From assembly GCA_943331105.2 (NCBI GenBank), contig CALQKH020000005.1, forward strand, positions 62,001-126,000: a stretch of 64,000 bases of DNA, written 5' to 3'. The position numbers and the translations under genes are program-made. The stretch is from Akkermansia muciniphila. GTDB lineage: Bacteria; Pseudomonadota; Gammaproteobacteria; Burkholderiales; Burkholderiaceae_C. Shown piece after piece: positions 8,871 to 18,419 of the stretch. Position 1 is the stretch's first letter. The number at the start of each line of letters is the position of its first letter. The notes below the pieces were generated by a model. It saw only the letters and a list, made by a program, of their open reading frames with translations, had not been told where the DNA came from and made no database searches.

Positions 8871-9386
8871 TCAGCGTCCGCGTCGCACCCGCAGGATTTC
8901 ATCCACGATCAGCAAAGCTGCACCCACGCTGATCCCAGCATCGGCCACGTTGAAGGCCGGGAAGTGCCAAGCACCCCAGTAAAAGTCCAGAAAGTCGATC
9001 ACATAGCCGTGCAGCAAGCGGTCGATGACGTTGCCAATCGCCCCGCCCAAAATGAGCGAGATGGCCAAGCTGAAGAGTTTTTGACCGGGATGGGCACGCA
9101 GCATCCAGACCATGAAGATGGCCGCTGCCACGCCAATACCGGTGAAAAACCAGCGCTGCCAGCCGCCTGCACCCGCCAAAAATGAGAATGCCGCGCCGTG
9201 GTTGTGGACCCGCACCAAGTTGAAGAACGAGGTGATGGGCGTGCTGTCGCCCAGCTGGAAAGCACCCAGCACCAGCACTTTGGTGAACTGGTCAAGCACC
9301 AGCACCAAGAGGGCAATGCCCAGCCAAAGCACCAAGCCTTGGCTTTTGCTGGCGGAGGCCTTGCCGGTTTTTTTGCTGCTGGCCAT
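8871..9386 (-). CDS. lspA: Lipoprotein signal peptidase (signal peptidase II)
   Basis: 171 residues from ATG 9386; an in-frame start at 9425 would overlap ileS and add a poorly conserved leader. It is an inner-membrane aspartyl protease that removes prolipoprotein signal peptides after lipidation. Four membrane segments are visible. The family signatures are [10 protein letters not shown] (61-70), GNVIDR with catalytic Asp122 and FNVADAGIS with catalytic Asp149. It follows ileS in the same direction, an arrangement conserved widely in proteobacteria. Confidence 0.97.
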   Translation of the reverse strand: MASSKKTGKASASKSQGLVLWLGIALLVLVLDQFTKVLVLGAFQLGDSTPITSFFNLVRVHNHGAAFSFLAGAGGWQRWFFTGIGVAAAIFMVWMLRAHPGQKLFSLAISLILGGAIGNVIDRLLHGYVIDFLDFYWGAWHFPAFNVADAGISVGAALLIVDEILRVRRGR

Positions 9387-9417
9387 GGAGTTGCCTTGTC
9401 TGGGTTGTGCGTGAAGG

Positions 9418-12273
9418 TCAGGCAACGTGGCGGGTTTCGCCAGCGCCGTGCAGGTTGCTCACGCAGCGGCCGCAAATCGTGGGGTGGGCGGCATCCAGGC
9501 CCACGTCATCGGCGTAATGCCAGCAGCGCTCGCATTTGGTGGCTTGGCTGGCAGCCACTTGGACAGCCAGGGTTTCGCCTGCCTGCAAAGCGACTTTGGA
9601 GGTGATGAACACGAACTTGATGTCTGCGCCCAAGCTGGCCAACAAGGCATGGTCTGCTGCAGGCGCGGTCATCGTGATTTCAGCTTGCAGTGACGCGCCC
9701 ACCAGGCCTGCGGTGCGCAGGTTTTCGATGTCCTTGTTCACCAAGTCTCGGATCTCGCGGATGCGGGCCCATTTGGCAAGCAGCTGCTCATCGGCCGCGC
9801 CGAAGTCGGTGAAGGTTTCCAGAAAGACGGATTCGGAGGAGCCGAAAGTCTTCCAGGCTTCCTCGGCCGTGAACGACAGGAAGGGCGCCATCCAGCGCAG
9901 CATGCCGTGGGTGATGCGGTACAGCGCTGTTTGGGCGCTGCGGCGGACCAGGCTCTTGGGGGCGGTGGTGTAGAGGCGGTCTTTCAGCACGTCTAAATAG
10001 AACGCACCCAAGTCTTCCGAGCAATAAATTTGCAGCTTGGAGACCACGGGGTGGAACTCGTAAGCGTCAAAGTGGGCGCGGATGTCAGCCTGCAATTCGG
10101 CGGCGCGGGCCAGGGCAAAGCGGTCGATTTCCAGCAGTTGGTCGTCGGGTACAGCATCTTGGGCCGGGTCAAAGTCGCTCACGTTGGCCAGCAAGAAGCG
10201 CAAGGTGTTGCGGATGCGGCGGTAAGCGTCGACCACGCGGGCGAGGATTTTGTCGTCGATGTTCAGGTCGCCCGAGTAGTCAGTGCTGGCCACCCACAAG
10301 CGCACGATTTCGGCGCCCATTTTGTTGTTGATGGATTGTGGCTCGACGGTGTTACCCAAGCTCTTGCTCATCTTGCGGCCTTGGCCGTCGGTGGCAAAAC
10401 CATGCGTCAACAGGCCACGGTAAGGGGCGCGGTCATACAGGGCGCAGCCCAGCAGGAGTGAGCTGTGGAACCAACCGCGGTGCTGGTCATGGCCTTCAAG
10501 GTAGAGATCGGCCTCAGGACCCGCGGCATGGAAAGGGGCAACGCCGTAAGCGTCTTTGTGGCTGGTTCGCAGCACATGCTGGAAAGTGGAACCAGAGTCA
10601 AACCAGACTTCCAGAATGTCGGTGCTCTTGGTGTAGTGGGGCGCGTCCTGAGCGCCCAAAATTTCTTCCACCGTCACGCGGCTCCAGGCTTCGATGCCGC
10701 CTTTTTCCACGATGTCAGCGGCCTGGTCCAGGATTTCCATGGTGCGCGGGTGTAGCTCGCCGCTGTCCTTGTGCAGAAAGAAGGGCACGGGCACGCCCCA
10801 GCTGCGCTGACGCGAGATGCACCAGTCGGGACGATTCGCGATCATGTCGCGCAAACGCGATCGGCCGTTTTCGGGATAGAACTGGGTTTGCTCGATGGCA
10901 TCCAAGGCCAACTGGCGCAGGGTTTTGGGGGCTTTGTCCTTCGTGAACACGCCCTCGCCCTCGTCCATGCGCACAAACCATTGGGCAGCGGCGCGGTAGA
11001 TGACGGGCGTTTTGTGACGCCAGCAGTGTGGGTAGCTGTGGGTGATGGTCACGGTGGACAGCAAGCGGCCCGCGCCCCGCAGTGCGTCCAGTACCACGGG
11101 GATGGCCTTCCAGATGTGCAGCCCGCCAAACAGCGGGAAGTCTTCGGCATAGGTGCCGTTGCCCTGGACCGGGTTCAGGATGTCGTCGTACTTCAGGCCA
11201 TTGGCAATGCAGGAGTTGAAGTCGTCCACGCCGTAAGCGGGCGAAGAATGCACCAAGCCTGTGCCGTCACTGTCGCTGACGTATTCGGCCAGGTACACCG
11301 GTGACAGGCGCTTGTAGCCCGCGTCCACATCATGCAGCGGGTGGCGGAAGTTCAGGCCGCCCAAAGCCGTGCCTTTGGCGGTGGCCAGCACCGTGCCGCC
11401 TTGCAGGCCAAAGCGCTCCAGACATTTGTCCACCAGCGACTCGGCCAGCACCAGGCAGCCCTTGTCGGTTTGCACCAGCGCATAGGTCAGCTCGGGGTGA
11501 GCGTTCAGGGCTTGGTTCGCGGGGATGGTCCAGGCGGTGGTGGTCCAGATCACGGCAAAGCCGCTTTGCCCAGCGGGCAGGGACGCGAGGCCAAAGGCCG
11601 CAGCCAATTTGGCTGCGTCGTCGGTTTCAAAGGCCACGTCCAGCGTGTCGCTTTGTTTGTCCTGGTATTCGATCTCGAACTCGGCCAAGGACGAGCCGCA
11701 GTCAAAGCACCAGTAAACGGGCTTCAAGCCACGGTACACAAAGCCGCGCTCGATCACGCGTTTGAAGGCGCGGATTTCGCCGGCTTCGTTGGCCGGGTCC
11801 ATGGTGCGGTAGGGCCGCTCCCAGTCGCCCAGCACACCCAGGCGCTTGAAGTCTTCGCGCTGCTGGCCGATTTGCTCGGTGGCAAAGGCGCGGCTCTTGG
11901 CCTGCATGTCGTCTCTGGACAGTTTGCGGCCGTGCAGTTTTTCAATCGCGTTTTCAATCGGCAGGCCGTGGCAGTCCCAGCCAGGAATGTATTGCGCGTC
12001 AAAGCCAGCGAGTTGCTTGGATTTGACGATCATGTCTTTGAGCACTTTGTTGAGTGCGTGGCCGATGTGCAATTTGCCGTTGGCATAAGGCGGGCCGTCG
12101 TGCAGTACAAACAGCGGAGCGCCTTGACGGGCAGCACGCAGTTTTTTGTACAAACCGCCATCGTTCCACTCGCTCACCCAGCCCGGCTCGCGCTTGGGCA
12201 GATCGCCGCGCATGGGGAAGGGGGTGTCCATCATGTTGATGCGGGTGTCGGGGTTCAGGCTTTTGTCGGTCAT
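9418..12273 (-). CDS. ileS: Isoleucine-tRNA ligase
   Basis: 951 residues, full length for the bacterial enzyme. It charges tRNA-Ile and edits mischarged valine. The class I signatures are HIGH at residues 69-72 (LHIGHALNK) and [11 protein letters not shown] in the second half of the catalytic core. The C-terminus carries a zinc-binding module, CERCWHY followed by ICGRC, typical of the proteobacterial form. It lies between ribF (upstream) and lspA (downstream) on the same strand. The lspA start follows the ileS stop closely, so both are probably on one transcript. Confidence 0.98.
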   Translation of the reverse strand: MTDKSLNPDTRINMMDTPFPMRGDLPKREPGWVSEWNDGGLYKKLRAARQGAPLFVLHDGPPYANGKLHIGHALNKVLKDMIVKSKQLAGFDAQYIPGWDCHGLPIENAIEKLHGRKLSRDDMQAKSRAFATEQIGQQREDFKRLGVLGDWERPYRTMDPANEAGEIRAFKRVIERGFVYRGLKPVYWCFDCGSSLAEFEIEYQDKQSDTLDVAFETDDAAKLAAAFGLASLPAGQSGFAVIWTTTAWTIPANQALNAHPELTYALVQTDKGCLVLAESLVDKCLERFGLQGGTVLATAKGTALGGLNFRHPLHDVDAGYKRLSPVYLAEYVSDSDGTGLVHSSPAYGVDDFNSCIANGLKYDDILNPVQGNGTYAEDFPLFGGLHIWKAIPVVLDALRGAGRLLSTVTITHSYPHCWRHKTPVIYRAAAQWFVRMDEGEGVFTKDKAPKTLRQLALDAIEQTQFYPENGRSRLRDMIANRPDWCISRQRSWGVPVPFFLHKDSGELHPRTMEILDQAADIVEKGGIEAWSRVTVEEILGAQDAPHYTKSTDILEVWFDSGSTFQHVLRTSHKDAYGVAPFHAAGPEADLYLEGHDQHRGWFHSSLLLGCALYDRAPYRGLLTHGFATDGQGRKMSKSLGNTVEPQSINNKMGAEIVRLWVASTDYSGDLNIDDKILARVVDAYRRIRNTLRFLLANVSDFDPAQDAVPDDQLLEIDRFALARAAELQADIRAHFDAYEFHPVVSKLQIYCSEDLGAFYLDVLKDRLYTTAPKSLVRRSAQTALYRITHGMLRWMAPFLSFTAEEAWKTFGSSESVFLETFTDFGAADEQLLAKWARIREIRDLVNKDIENLRTAGLVGASLQAEITMTAPAADHALLASLGADIKFVFITSKVALQAGETLAVQVAASQATKCERCWHYADDVGLDAAHPTICGRCVSNLHGAGETRHVA

Positions 12274-12293
12274 GGTGCGTCAAGTCGAGAGGG

Positions 12294-12384
12294 CTTCGAC
12301 AAGCTCAGCCCGAGCGGCGGGCCGTTCGGAGAGATAAGGGAAATGGGTGGGCCGTTTTTTCGTTCACCCTGAGCCTGTCGAGGG
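12294..12384. repeat. Intergenic inverted-repeat element of Comamonadaceae type
   Basis: Between ribF and ileS, CTTCGACAAGCTCAGC (12294-12309) faces CCTGAGCCTGTCGAGG (12368-12383); the arms match at 13 of 16 positions around a roughly 58-base middle. The wording 'TTCGACAAGCTCAG...CCTGAGCCTGTCGA' is familiar as a dispersed intergenic repeat in this family. Its function is unknown; it could form a long hairpin within the ribF-ileS transcript. Confidence 0.6.
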
Positions 12385-12405
12385 CGGCGAACGAGAGCCA
12401 GAGCG

Positions 12406-13443
12406 TCAAATTCGGTCGCGGGTGGTCTGGCGGCTGGTTTCACCGTGGCGGGAGGCAAACCACGCTTGTGCGTCGTTGCAGTCTTTGGCGATGCCCTTTG
12501 TCAGGGCGTCCAGACCGTCGTATTTGAGTTCGTCGTGTAATTTATGCAGCAAGTCCACCCGAATGATTTTACCGTAGCCCCCCTCAGCCCCCAGGTGGGC
12601 AGGCCAGTCGAAGGCATGCGTTTCAAGCAACACGCGTCCACCGTTGACGTCATTCGCGTCCAGGGATGGGCGAATGCCAAGATTGGCCACACCCTTCAGG
12701 GGTTGATCAGCCAGGCCATGCACCTGCACCACAAAGATGCCGCTGGCCGCAGGCTTCCAATGAGAAAACCGCAGATTCAGGGTGCGAAAGCCGTCGCCCG
12801 CGCCTTCGGCTGTTGCGGCCAATTCGCGGCCCAGCTTGCGCCCATGCACCACATGGCCGCTGATGCTGTAGGGGCGGCCGAGCAGGGCGTGCACCGCTGC
12901 CATGTCGCCCCGGTGAAGGGCATCGCGCACGGCTGAGCTGGACACGCGCAGGCCGCGCACCTCGTAGCTGTTCATGCGGGCCACGTCAAAGCCCAGGTGT
13001 TGTCCCGCGGCATCGAGCATGGCGTAGTCGCCCGCGCGTTTTGCACCAAAGCGGAAATCGTCGCCCACCAACACATAGCGCACCCCCAGACCGCTCACCA
13101 GCACCTGCTGAATGAAGTCTTGGGGCGACTGGCTGGCCAGCCTGGCGTCAAAAGGCAAGACCACCACTTGGTCCACGCCACAGCGCTCAAGCTCTAGCAA
13201 TTTGTCGCGCAGGGTGGCGATGCGGGCTGGGGCCAGATCGGGCTGACTCAGTGCCTTGGCAAAGTAGTCGCGCGGGTGCGGTTCGAAGGTCATGACGCAG
13301 CTGGGCACACCCCGGTGAGCAGCTTCGCTGCGCAAGAGCGCCAGCATGGCTTGGTGGCCCCGGTGCACGCCGTCGAAATTGCCGATGGTCAGGGCGCAGG
13401 CGGGAGCCAGATCGGGGTGATGGAAGCCGCGAAAAACCTTCAT
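12406..13443 (-). CDS. ribF: Bifunctional riboflavin kinase / FAD synthetase
   Basis: 345 residues from ATG 13443 (MKVFRGFHHPDLAP); the open frame continues upstream but this start precedes the conserved domain directly. It makes FMN and then FAD from riboflavin. The N-terminal adenylyltransferase half has TIGNFDGVHRGHQAML, the nucleotidyltransferase signature; VGDDFRFG and SSSAVRDAL follow. The C-terminal flavokinase half has GRPYSISGHVVHGRKLGR and GVANLGIRP. Its placement just before ileS is the usual one in beta- and gammaproteobacteria. Confidence 0.97.
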   Translation of the reverse strand: MKVFRGFHHPDLAPACALTIGNFDGVHRGHQAMLALLRSEAAHRGVPSCVMTFEPHPRDYFAKALSQPDLAPARIATLRDKLLELERCGVDQVVVLPFDARLASQSPQDFIQQVLVSGLGVRYVLVGDDFRFGAKRAGDYAMLDAAGQHLGFDVARMNSYEVRGLRVSSSAVRDALHRGDMAAVHALLGRPYSISGHVVHGRKLGRELAATAEGAGDGFRTLNLRFSHWKPAASGIFVVQVHGLADQPLKGVANLGIRPSLDANDVNGGRVLLETHAFDWPAHLGAEGGYGKIIRVDLLHKLHDELKYDGLDALTKGIAKDCNDAQAWFASRHGETSRQTTRDRI

Positions 13444-13623
13444 GTTGCTGGTGTTGTCTAACCGCGGCTCTGGCCAATGGGCAGCTTTCACGGTTTTGTC
13501 AATGTAAGAGGGTATATTGTGACTGAGCCCGATCACCTCATTCTTGTCCCCGAAGGCATGAGGACCGATCGAGACGGAACTTTTCGTGTCAGTGGTTTTT
13601 TAAACTGTTGGATGGAGGCGTCT

Positions 13624-14181
13624 GTGAAGGTTTTGAAACTCTCGGCCCAAGGCTTACCGCAATCGTGGATCACGCTGGAGCAAGCGGTCACCCATTACGC
13701 CGCCGACGAGGTGCGCTGGGAAGCGGGCCAGCAGGTGGCCGTGTTTCACGGAGGGCACAACGCGCTCACCGGCCAGCAATCCATCATCACCGTCAACAGC
13801 ATCATCGGCACCCAGGGCGTGCCTCGTATTAACCCGTTTGACATGCGTTCGGGTCTGACCAACCCCAAATTGTTTGTGCGCGACCGCAATGTTTGCGCTT
13901 ACTGCGGTGGGCATTTTCATGAATCGGTGCTGACCCGTGAGCACATCGTCCCCGTTAGCCAAAAAGGCCCAGACCACTGGATGAATGTGGTCACTGCGTG
14001 CCGTTCTTGCAACCACCGCAAAAGCAGCCGAACCCCTGAGCAGGCCAAGATGCCTCTGCTGTATGCACCCTATGTGCCCAGCTTGTGGGAAGACTTCATC
14101 TTGCGCAACCGCCGCATCCTGAGTGACCAGATGGAGTTTTTGATGGCGCATGTGCCCAAAACATCGCGCATGCTGATCTGA
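13624..14181 (+). CDS. HNH endonuclease family protein
   Basis: 185 residues from GTG 13624, chosen because GGAGG lies 5 bases upstream (13614-13618); the frame is open farther but without homologous character. A CxxC pair (Cys91, Cys94 in CAYCGGHF) and a second (Cys126, Cys129 in CRSCNHRK) form a zinc knuckle around the HNH residues His107 (REHIVP), Asn121 (MNVV) and His131. This is an HNH nuclease fold of about the usual single-domain size. It is a stand-alone gene without restriction or phage partners, so a repair or housekeeping role is as likely as defence. Confidence 0.8.
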   Translation: MKVLKLSAQGLPQSWITLEQAVTHYAADEVRWEAGQQVAVFHGGHNALTGQQSIITVNSIIGTQGVPRINPFDMRSGLTNPKLFVRDRNVCAYCGGHFHESVLTREHIVPVSQKGPDHWMNVVTACRSCNHRKSSRTPEQAKMPLLYAPYVPSLWEDFILRNRRILSDQMEFLMAHVPKTSRMLI

Positions 14182-14312
14182 CCCATTGGCCCCGTCGCCA
14201 GTGTTGGCAGTGACTTGCAGGGCTTGCACTGGCGAAGGAAGCGCAGCATGATGATTTCCTGAAAACAAAGGACCCCAATTTCAGGGGTTCAATGCCATTT
14301 GGGAGATGCGCC

Positions 14313-15236
14313 ATGTCAACACGGTCATTTGTCTCGTCGCGCTTGCAGCCGCCCGAGGCTGCGGCTGTTAAGCGACGTCAGGTTTTGGTGTCTCTGCTCA
14401 CTGTTCCAGCGCTGGAGCGCGTCGCATGGGCTCAAGCCAACATGCCTGCGCCTGCAGAGCCTGTGCCTGTTCGGGTGCAACTGGCCCAGACCTGGTCACC
14501 CGTGCGATCTCCAAAGGGTTTTGGGGTCAGCGAAAAGTTGGACGGTGTGCGTGCTGTTTGGGACGGACAGGTGTTGCGCTTTCGGAGCGGTCGTCGCATC
14601 TTTGCACCGGCTTGGTTCATTTCGGCGTTGCCCCCACTGGCGTTGGACGGTGAACTGTGGATGGCAAGAGGGCTGTTTGACCGGCTGTCTGGCGTGGTGC
14701 GTCAATCGGTGCCCAACGATGAGGCCTGGCGAGAGGTGGCTTACTGGGTGTTTGACACACCAGGGCAATCCGGCACTTTCACAGAGCGTTTGGGCCTTGT
14801 TCAATCGGCATTGGCCGCTGCACAAGTGCCGTGGTTAAAACCAGTCGCCCAGCAAGTGGTGAAAGACGCAGAAGCTTTGCAAACGCTCTTGAACGCGACA
14901 GTTCGCAAAGGCGGCGAAGGCTTGATGTTGCACAGGGCCGATGCGCTGTGGCAGAGCGGCCGCACCGATGCACTTTTCAAGTTCAAGCCCGAGTTGGATG
15001 ACGAGGGCTTGGTGGTGGGGCACCAAGCGGGCAAAGGGCGTTTTAAAGGGCAAACAGGGGCTTTGTTGGTGCAGATGCCATCGGGCCAGCGCTTTGCCTT
15101 GGGCTCCGGCTTGAGCGACGCCCTGCGCCGAGACCCGCCGCCTGTCGGGTCTTGGATCACTTACCGGTACCCCGAGCTTACGCCCTCAGGTTTGCCGCGT
15201 TTTGCCTCTTTTGTGCGGGTGCGCGAGGCGGAGTGA
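14313..15236 (+). CDS. Exported ATP-dependent DNA ligase (LigE-like)
   Basis: 307 residues from ATG 14313 with GGGAGA 6 bases upstream. The adenylation domain has motif I KLDG (Lys75 as the AMP acceptor) in GVSEKLDGVRAVWDG, then LDGELW, EGLMLHR (motif IV-like) and LFKFKPELDDEG (motif V). A short OB-fold domain ends the protein. There are no extra DNA-binding domains, as in minimal LigE/Lig E-type ligases. The N-terminus has KRRQVLVSLLTVP followed by a hydrophobic run ending AWAQ, which looks like a signal peptide, possibly Tat-type. LigE enzymes in other proteobacteria are likewise predicted to be exported, and are discussed in relation to DNA uptake or extracellular DNA. Confidence 0.88.
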   Translation: MSTRSFVSSRLQPPEAAAVKRRQVLVSLLTVPALERVAWAQANMPAPAEPVPVRVQLAQTWSPVRSPKGFGVSEKLDGVRAVWDGQVLRFRSGRRIFAPAWFISALPPLALDGELWMARGLFDRLSGVVRQSVPNDEAWREVAYWVFDTPGQSGTFTERLGLVQSALAAAQVPWLKPVAQQVVKDAEALQTLLNATVRKGGEGLMLHRADALWQSGRTDALFKFKPELDDEGLVVGHQAGKGRFKGQTGALLVQMPSGQRFALGSGLSDALRRDPPPVGSWITYRYPELTPSGLPRFASFVRVREAE

Positions 15237-15247
15237 GCATGAAAAAT

Positions 15248-15267
15248 GGCCCCTTGCGGGGCCTTTT
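15248..15267 (+). terminator. Intrinsic terminator after the DNA ligase gene
   Basis: GGCCCC-TTGC-GGGGCC followed by TTTT, 11 bases after the ligase stop codon. Confidence 0.8.
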
Positions 15268-15312
15268 GTCGTTGGAATGTCAGATCGATGGCGGTTGGTG
15301 ATTTGACCACCA

Positions 15313-15381
15313 GGCGGGACGGCGGCGCTGGTCGGGCGATGTGGCAAAGCGAAGCGCCTAGGCCAGCGCCGCCGTCCCGCC
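15313..15381. repeat. Perfect 19-bp inverted repeat between convergent genes
   Basis: GGCGGGACGGCGGCGCTGG (15313-15331) and its exact reverse complement (15363-15381) flank 31 bases. It lies between the ligase terminator and the 3' end of the convergent acyl-CoA dehydrogenase gene. It would form a very stable hairpin in either transcript. No T-run follows, so if it stops transcription it is not a classical intrinsic terminator. Confidence 0.8.
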
Positions 15382-15390
15382 CTCCCCGAT

Positions 15391-16506
15391 TCAGGCAAAC
15401 ACGCCTGCCGTCTCCTGCATGCGGGCCGACACTTCTCCCAGCTGGTGCAGAGTGTCGCCGAATGTCATGTCCAGCTGCGTCAATTTCTTGAAGTAGTGGC
15501 TGGCGATGTACTCATCCGTGACGGCAATGCCGCCATGCAACTGCACCGCTTGCTGGCCGATGAAGCGCATGGACACGCCCAGCTGGTACTTGGCACGGGC
15601 CAAGGCACGGCGGCGCTCGTCGGCGGGTGCGTGCAGCTTCAGGCTGGCGTAGTAGCTCATCGAGCGGCCCAGCTCCAGTTGCATCTTCATATCGGCCACA
15701 CGGTGACGCAGAGCCTGGAAGCTGGCGATGTTCACGCCGAACTGCTTGCGGGTGTTCATGTAGTCCACGGTGATGGCCATGGTCTTGTCCATCACGCCCA
15801 CGGCTTCAGCGCAAGTGCATGCGATGCCGATGTCCACCGCCTCTTCTAAAGCACTCAGGCCGTTCAGCGTGATCAGCTGCGCGGAAGCTTTGTTCAGAAC
15901 CACTTCGGCAGCCCTGGATCCGTCTTGGGTGCCATAGGCTTGGGTGTTCACGCCGCTCGCGCTGCGCTCGACCAAAAACAGAGCGATTTGGCCGTTCACA
16001 GTGGCGGGTACCACAAAAGCGTCGGCTTGGTCACCAATGGCCACCACGCTCTTGGTGCCGCTCACGGTCCATGTGCCGCCTGATTCGATGGCCACAGCAG
16101 CGCAGCGGTTCAGTTGGTAACGGGCACCGCGCTCTTGCTGGGCCAGCACCACGATGGCTTCACCTGCCGCCATGCGCGGCAGCCACGCCGCTTGCAGTGC
16201 TGCCGGTGCGTGTGTTTGCAGTGTGGCGCTGCAGATCAGGGTCTGGGTCAGGGGTTCGAGCACAATGCCGCGACCGAGTTCTTCCATGGTCACCATCGCT
16301 TCAGTGGGGCCCATGCCCATACCGCCGTGGTCTTCGCTCACGTAAAGGCCAGTCAAACCCAAATCGGCCATTTCGCCGTAAGCGGCGCGGTCAAAACCGC
16401 CTGCGCCGACGATGGCGCGGCGGCGGTCAAAGTCGTAGCCCTTGTCCACCCATTTGCGCACCGCGTCACGCAGTTGTTCTTGGTCGTCAGAAAAATCGAA
16501 ATCCAT
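15391..16506 (-). CDS. Acyl-CoA dehydrogenase, small-subunit type (PimD-like)
   Basis: 371 residues from ATG 16506 (MDFDFSDDQEQLRDAVRKWV); sequence upstream in frame lies inside the neighbouring gene. It has the three-part acyl-CoA dehydrogenase fold with FAD. The C-terminal segment where single-subunit enzymes carry the catalytic Glu reads FGDTLHQLG instead of the usual YEGT-x-E. It resembles the small subunit of pimeloyl-CoA dehydrogenase (PimD), which works as a heteromer with PimC. The partner gene ends 10 bases upstream. The pair may oxidise dicarboxyl-CoA such as pimeloyl-CoA; this is inference by resemblance. Confidence 0.82.
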   Translation of the reverse strand: MDFDFSDDQEQLRDAVRKWVDKGYDFDRRRAIVGAGGFDRAAYGEMADLGLTGLYVSEDHGGMGMGPTEAMVTMEELGRGIVLEPLTQTLICSATLQTHAPAALQAAWLPRMAAGEAIVVLAQQERGARYQLNRCAAVAIESGGTWTVSGTKSVVAIGDQADAFVVPATVNGQIALFLVERSASGVNTQAYGTQDGSRAAEVVLNKASAQLITLNGLSALEEAVDIGIACTCAEAVGVMDKTMAITVDYMNTRKQFGVNIASFQALRHRVADMKMQLELGRSMSYYASLKLHAPADERRRALARAKYQLGVSMRFIGQQAVQLHGGIAVTDEYIASHYFKKLTQLDMTFGDTLHQLGEVSARMQETAGVFA

Positions 16507-16516
16507 GTGTGTCTCC

Positions 16517-17698
16517 TTAACCCAGAACTGTCTGAGCGACGATGTTGCGTTGCACTTCGTTGCTGCCGCCGTAGATGGTGGTCTTGCGCATGTTGAAGTA
16601 GTTGGCTGCCAGCGGCGCATTGGCCACCACGCCGCCTGGGAAGTTGCCTTGCCAACCTGCGTCCATCGCTTCGAAGATGAAGGGCAGGGCGAAGGGGCCA
16701 GCGGCCTGCATCATCAGCTCGGTGTAGCGCTGTTGAATTTCGCTGCCCTTGATCTTCAAGAGGCCTGCGATGTCGAGCGAGTTCTTGCCCGACTTTTCGG
16801 CCGACAGGACACGCAGCACCAGCATTTCCAGGGCCACGATGTCCACTTCGAGCTTGGCGATTTCGTCGCGGAAGCGCAGGTCGTCGTACACGCCTTCGGC
16901 CTTGGCGATGCGCTTCAAGCGCTCTAATTCGCGCTTGGCGCGGTTCACATCGGCGATGTTGGTGCGCTCGTGGGCGAGCAGGTGCTTGGCGTAGTTCCAG
17001 CCCTTGTTTTCTTCGCCCACCAAGTTTGCAGCGGGCACTTCGACGTTGTCAAACCAAACTTCGTTGACCTCGCACTCGCCGTCCAGCAGCTTGATGGGGC
17101 GCACGGTGATACCGGGCGACTTCATGTCGATCAGCAAAAAGGAGATGCCGGTTTGTGGTTTGCCTTCGGTGCTGGTGCGCACCAGACAGAAGATCCACTC
17201 GCCGTACTGGCCCAAGGTGGTCCAGGTTTTCTGGCCGTTGACGATGTATTTGTCGCCCACGCGCTCGGCGCGGGTTTTCAGGGACGCCAAGTCCGAGCCA
17301 GAGCCCGGCTCGCTATAACCCTGGCTCCACCAGACTTCCCCGCTGGCGATGCCGGGCAAAAAGCGCTGCTGCTGCTCGACATTGCCAAAGGCCATGATCA
17401 CCGGAGCCACCATCACAGGGCCAAAAGGCACAACACGAGGCGCACCGGCCAGAGCGCATTCTTCTTCGAACAAATGCTTTTGTACAGCGGTCCAGCCCGG
17501 GCCGCCAAACTGCGTCGGCCAACCCCAGCCCAGCCAGCCTTTTTTACCCAAAATTTTGGCCCAGCGCTGCATGTCCTCACGCGTCAGGCGCATGGCGGCG
17601 TGCACTTTTTGTGAAATGTCGGTGGGCAAGTTGTCCTTGACCCAGGTGCGGATCTCGTCGCGGAAGGCGAGCTCTTCGGGGGTGAATGCCAAATCCAT
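16517..17698 (-). CDS. Acyl-CoA dehydrogenase, large-subunit type (PimC-like)
   Basis: 393 residues from ATG 17698 (MDLAFTPEELAFRDEIRTWV). FAD- and substrate-binding motifs are present: GYSEPGSGSDLASLKTRA and VNGQKTWTTLGQYG. The C-terminus reads IYGGSNEVQRNIVAQTVLG, with Gly where many acyl-CoA dehydrogenases have the catalytic Glu. This YGG-x-NE ending and N-terminus are typical of large subunits paired with a small subunit, such as PimC. It is transcribed just before the PimD-like gene, divergent from purN. Electrons would pass to an electron-transfer flavoprotein such as the etfBA product of this window. Confidence 0.85.
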   Translation of the reverse strand: MDLAFTPEELAFRDEIRTWVKDNLPTDISQKVHAAMRLTREDMQRWAKILGKKGWLGWGWPTQFGGPGWTAVQKHLFEEECALAGAPRVVPFGPVMVAPVIMAFGNVEQQQRFLPGIASGEVWWSQGYSEPGSGSDLASLKTRAERVGDKYIVNGQKTWTTLGQYGEWIFCLVRTSTEGKPQTGISFLLIDMKSPGITVRPIKLLDGECEVNEVWFDNVEVPAANLVGEENKGWNYAKHLLAHERTNIADVNRAKRELERLKRIAKAEGVYDDLRFRDEIAKLEVDIVALEMLVLRVLSAEKSGKNSLDIAGLLKIKGSEIQQRYTELMMQAAGPFALPFIFEAMDAGWQGNFPGGVVANAPLAANYFNMRKTTIYGGSNEVQRNIVAQTVLG

Positions 17699-17816
17699 GG
17701 GATGTTCTCTCAAAATCAAACGGTCGTGCTTTTTATCATGCGCCAGCCATTTTGGCTTGTCCTTGGTGCGACAAATGCCGTGGTGCACAAGGGCTGCAGA
17801 GATAATTCAGACCTTC

Positions 17817-18419
17817 ATGAGAAACATCGTTATTTTGATTTCTGGTTCAGGTTCGAACATGGCCGCCATTGTTCGCGCCGCTGAACAGGGCCGCTGGGCC
17901 GAGCGGCTGAACGCCCGGGTGGTTGCCGTGCTGAGTAACCGGGCCGATGCCCAGGGCCTGCCCTTTGCCCAAGAACACGGTATGGCCACCTCCGTGCTGG
18001 ACCATAAGGCCTTTGCCAGCCGCGAAGATTTTGATGCCGCCTTGATGGCCGAGATCGACCGGCATGCGCCCGCTTTGGTGGTGCTGGCGGGTTTCATGCG
18101 CATCCTGACCCCTGATTTTGTGACCCATTATGCTGGGCGTTTGCTCAACATCCACCCCTCTTTGTTACCCGCTTTCCCGGGTTTGAACACCCACCAGCGC
18201 GCGATCGATGCCGGTTGCCGCTTTGCCGGAGCCACGGTGCACCAAGTCACGGCCGAGTTGGACCATGGCGCCATATTGGCGCAAGCGGTGGTGCCCGTGC
18301 TGCTGGATGACACGGCAGACGTTTTGGCGGCGCGTGTGCTCAGCCAAGAGCACCTGATTTATCCGCAAGCCGTGGCGGCTTGGTTGGCTCAGTCCCCAAT
18401 GCGGGTAAAGCGCGGCTGA
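17817..18419 (+). CDS. purN: Phosphoribosylglycinamide formyltransferase
   Basis: 200 residues from ATG 17817; the longer open frame upstream is antisense to the acyl-CoA dehydrogenase gene. It transfers a formyl group from 10-formyl-tetrahydrofolate to GAR in purine synthesis. GSGSN (10-14) binds the phosphate. The catalytic triad is Asn111 and His113 (LLNIHPSLLPAFPG) and Asp149 (ELDHGAILAQ). Its 3' end overlaps the convergent DUF1653 gene by 31 bases. Confidence 0.97.
   Translation: MRNIVILISGSGSNMAAIVRAAEQGRWAERLNARVVAVLSNRADAQGLPFAQEHGMATSVLDHKAFASREDFDAALMAEIDRHAPALVVLAGFMRILTPDFVTHYAGRLLNIHPSLLPAFPGLNTHQRAIDAGCRFAGATVHQVTAELDHGAILAQAVVPVLLDDTADVLAARVLSQEHLIYPQAVAAWLAQSPMRVKRG

Noticed and set aside
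11332..12372. Long frame antisense to ileS
   Set aside because: ileS is unambiguous on the minus strand; the opposite frame has no family motifs.
13624..14181. HNH gene as part of a defence system
   Set aside because: It stands alone between ribF and a ligase gene with no methyltransferase, restriction or nuclease-associated partner.
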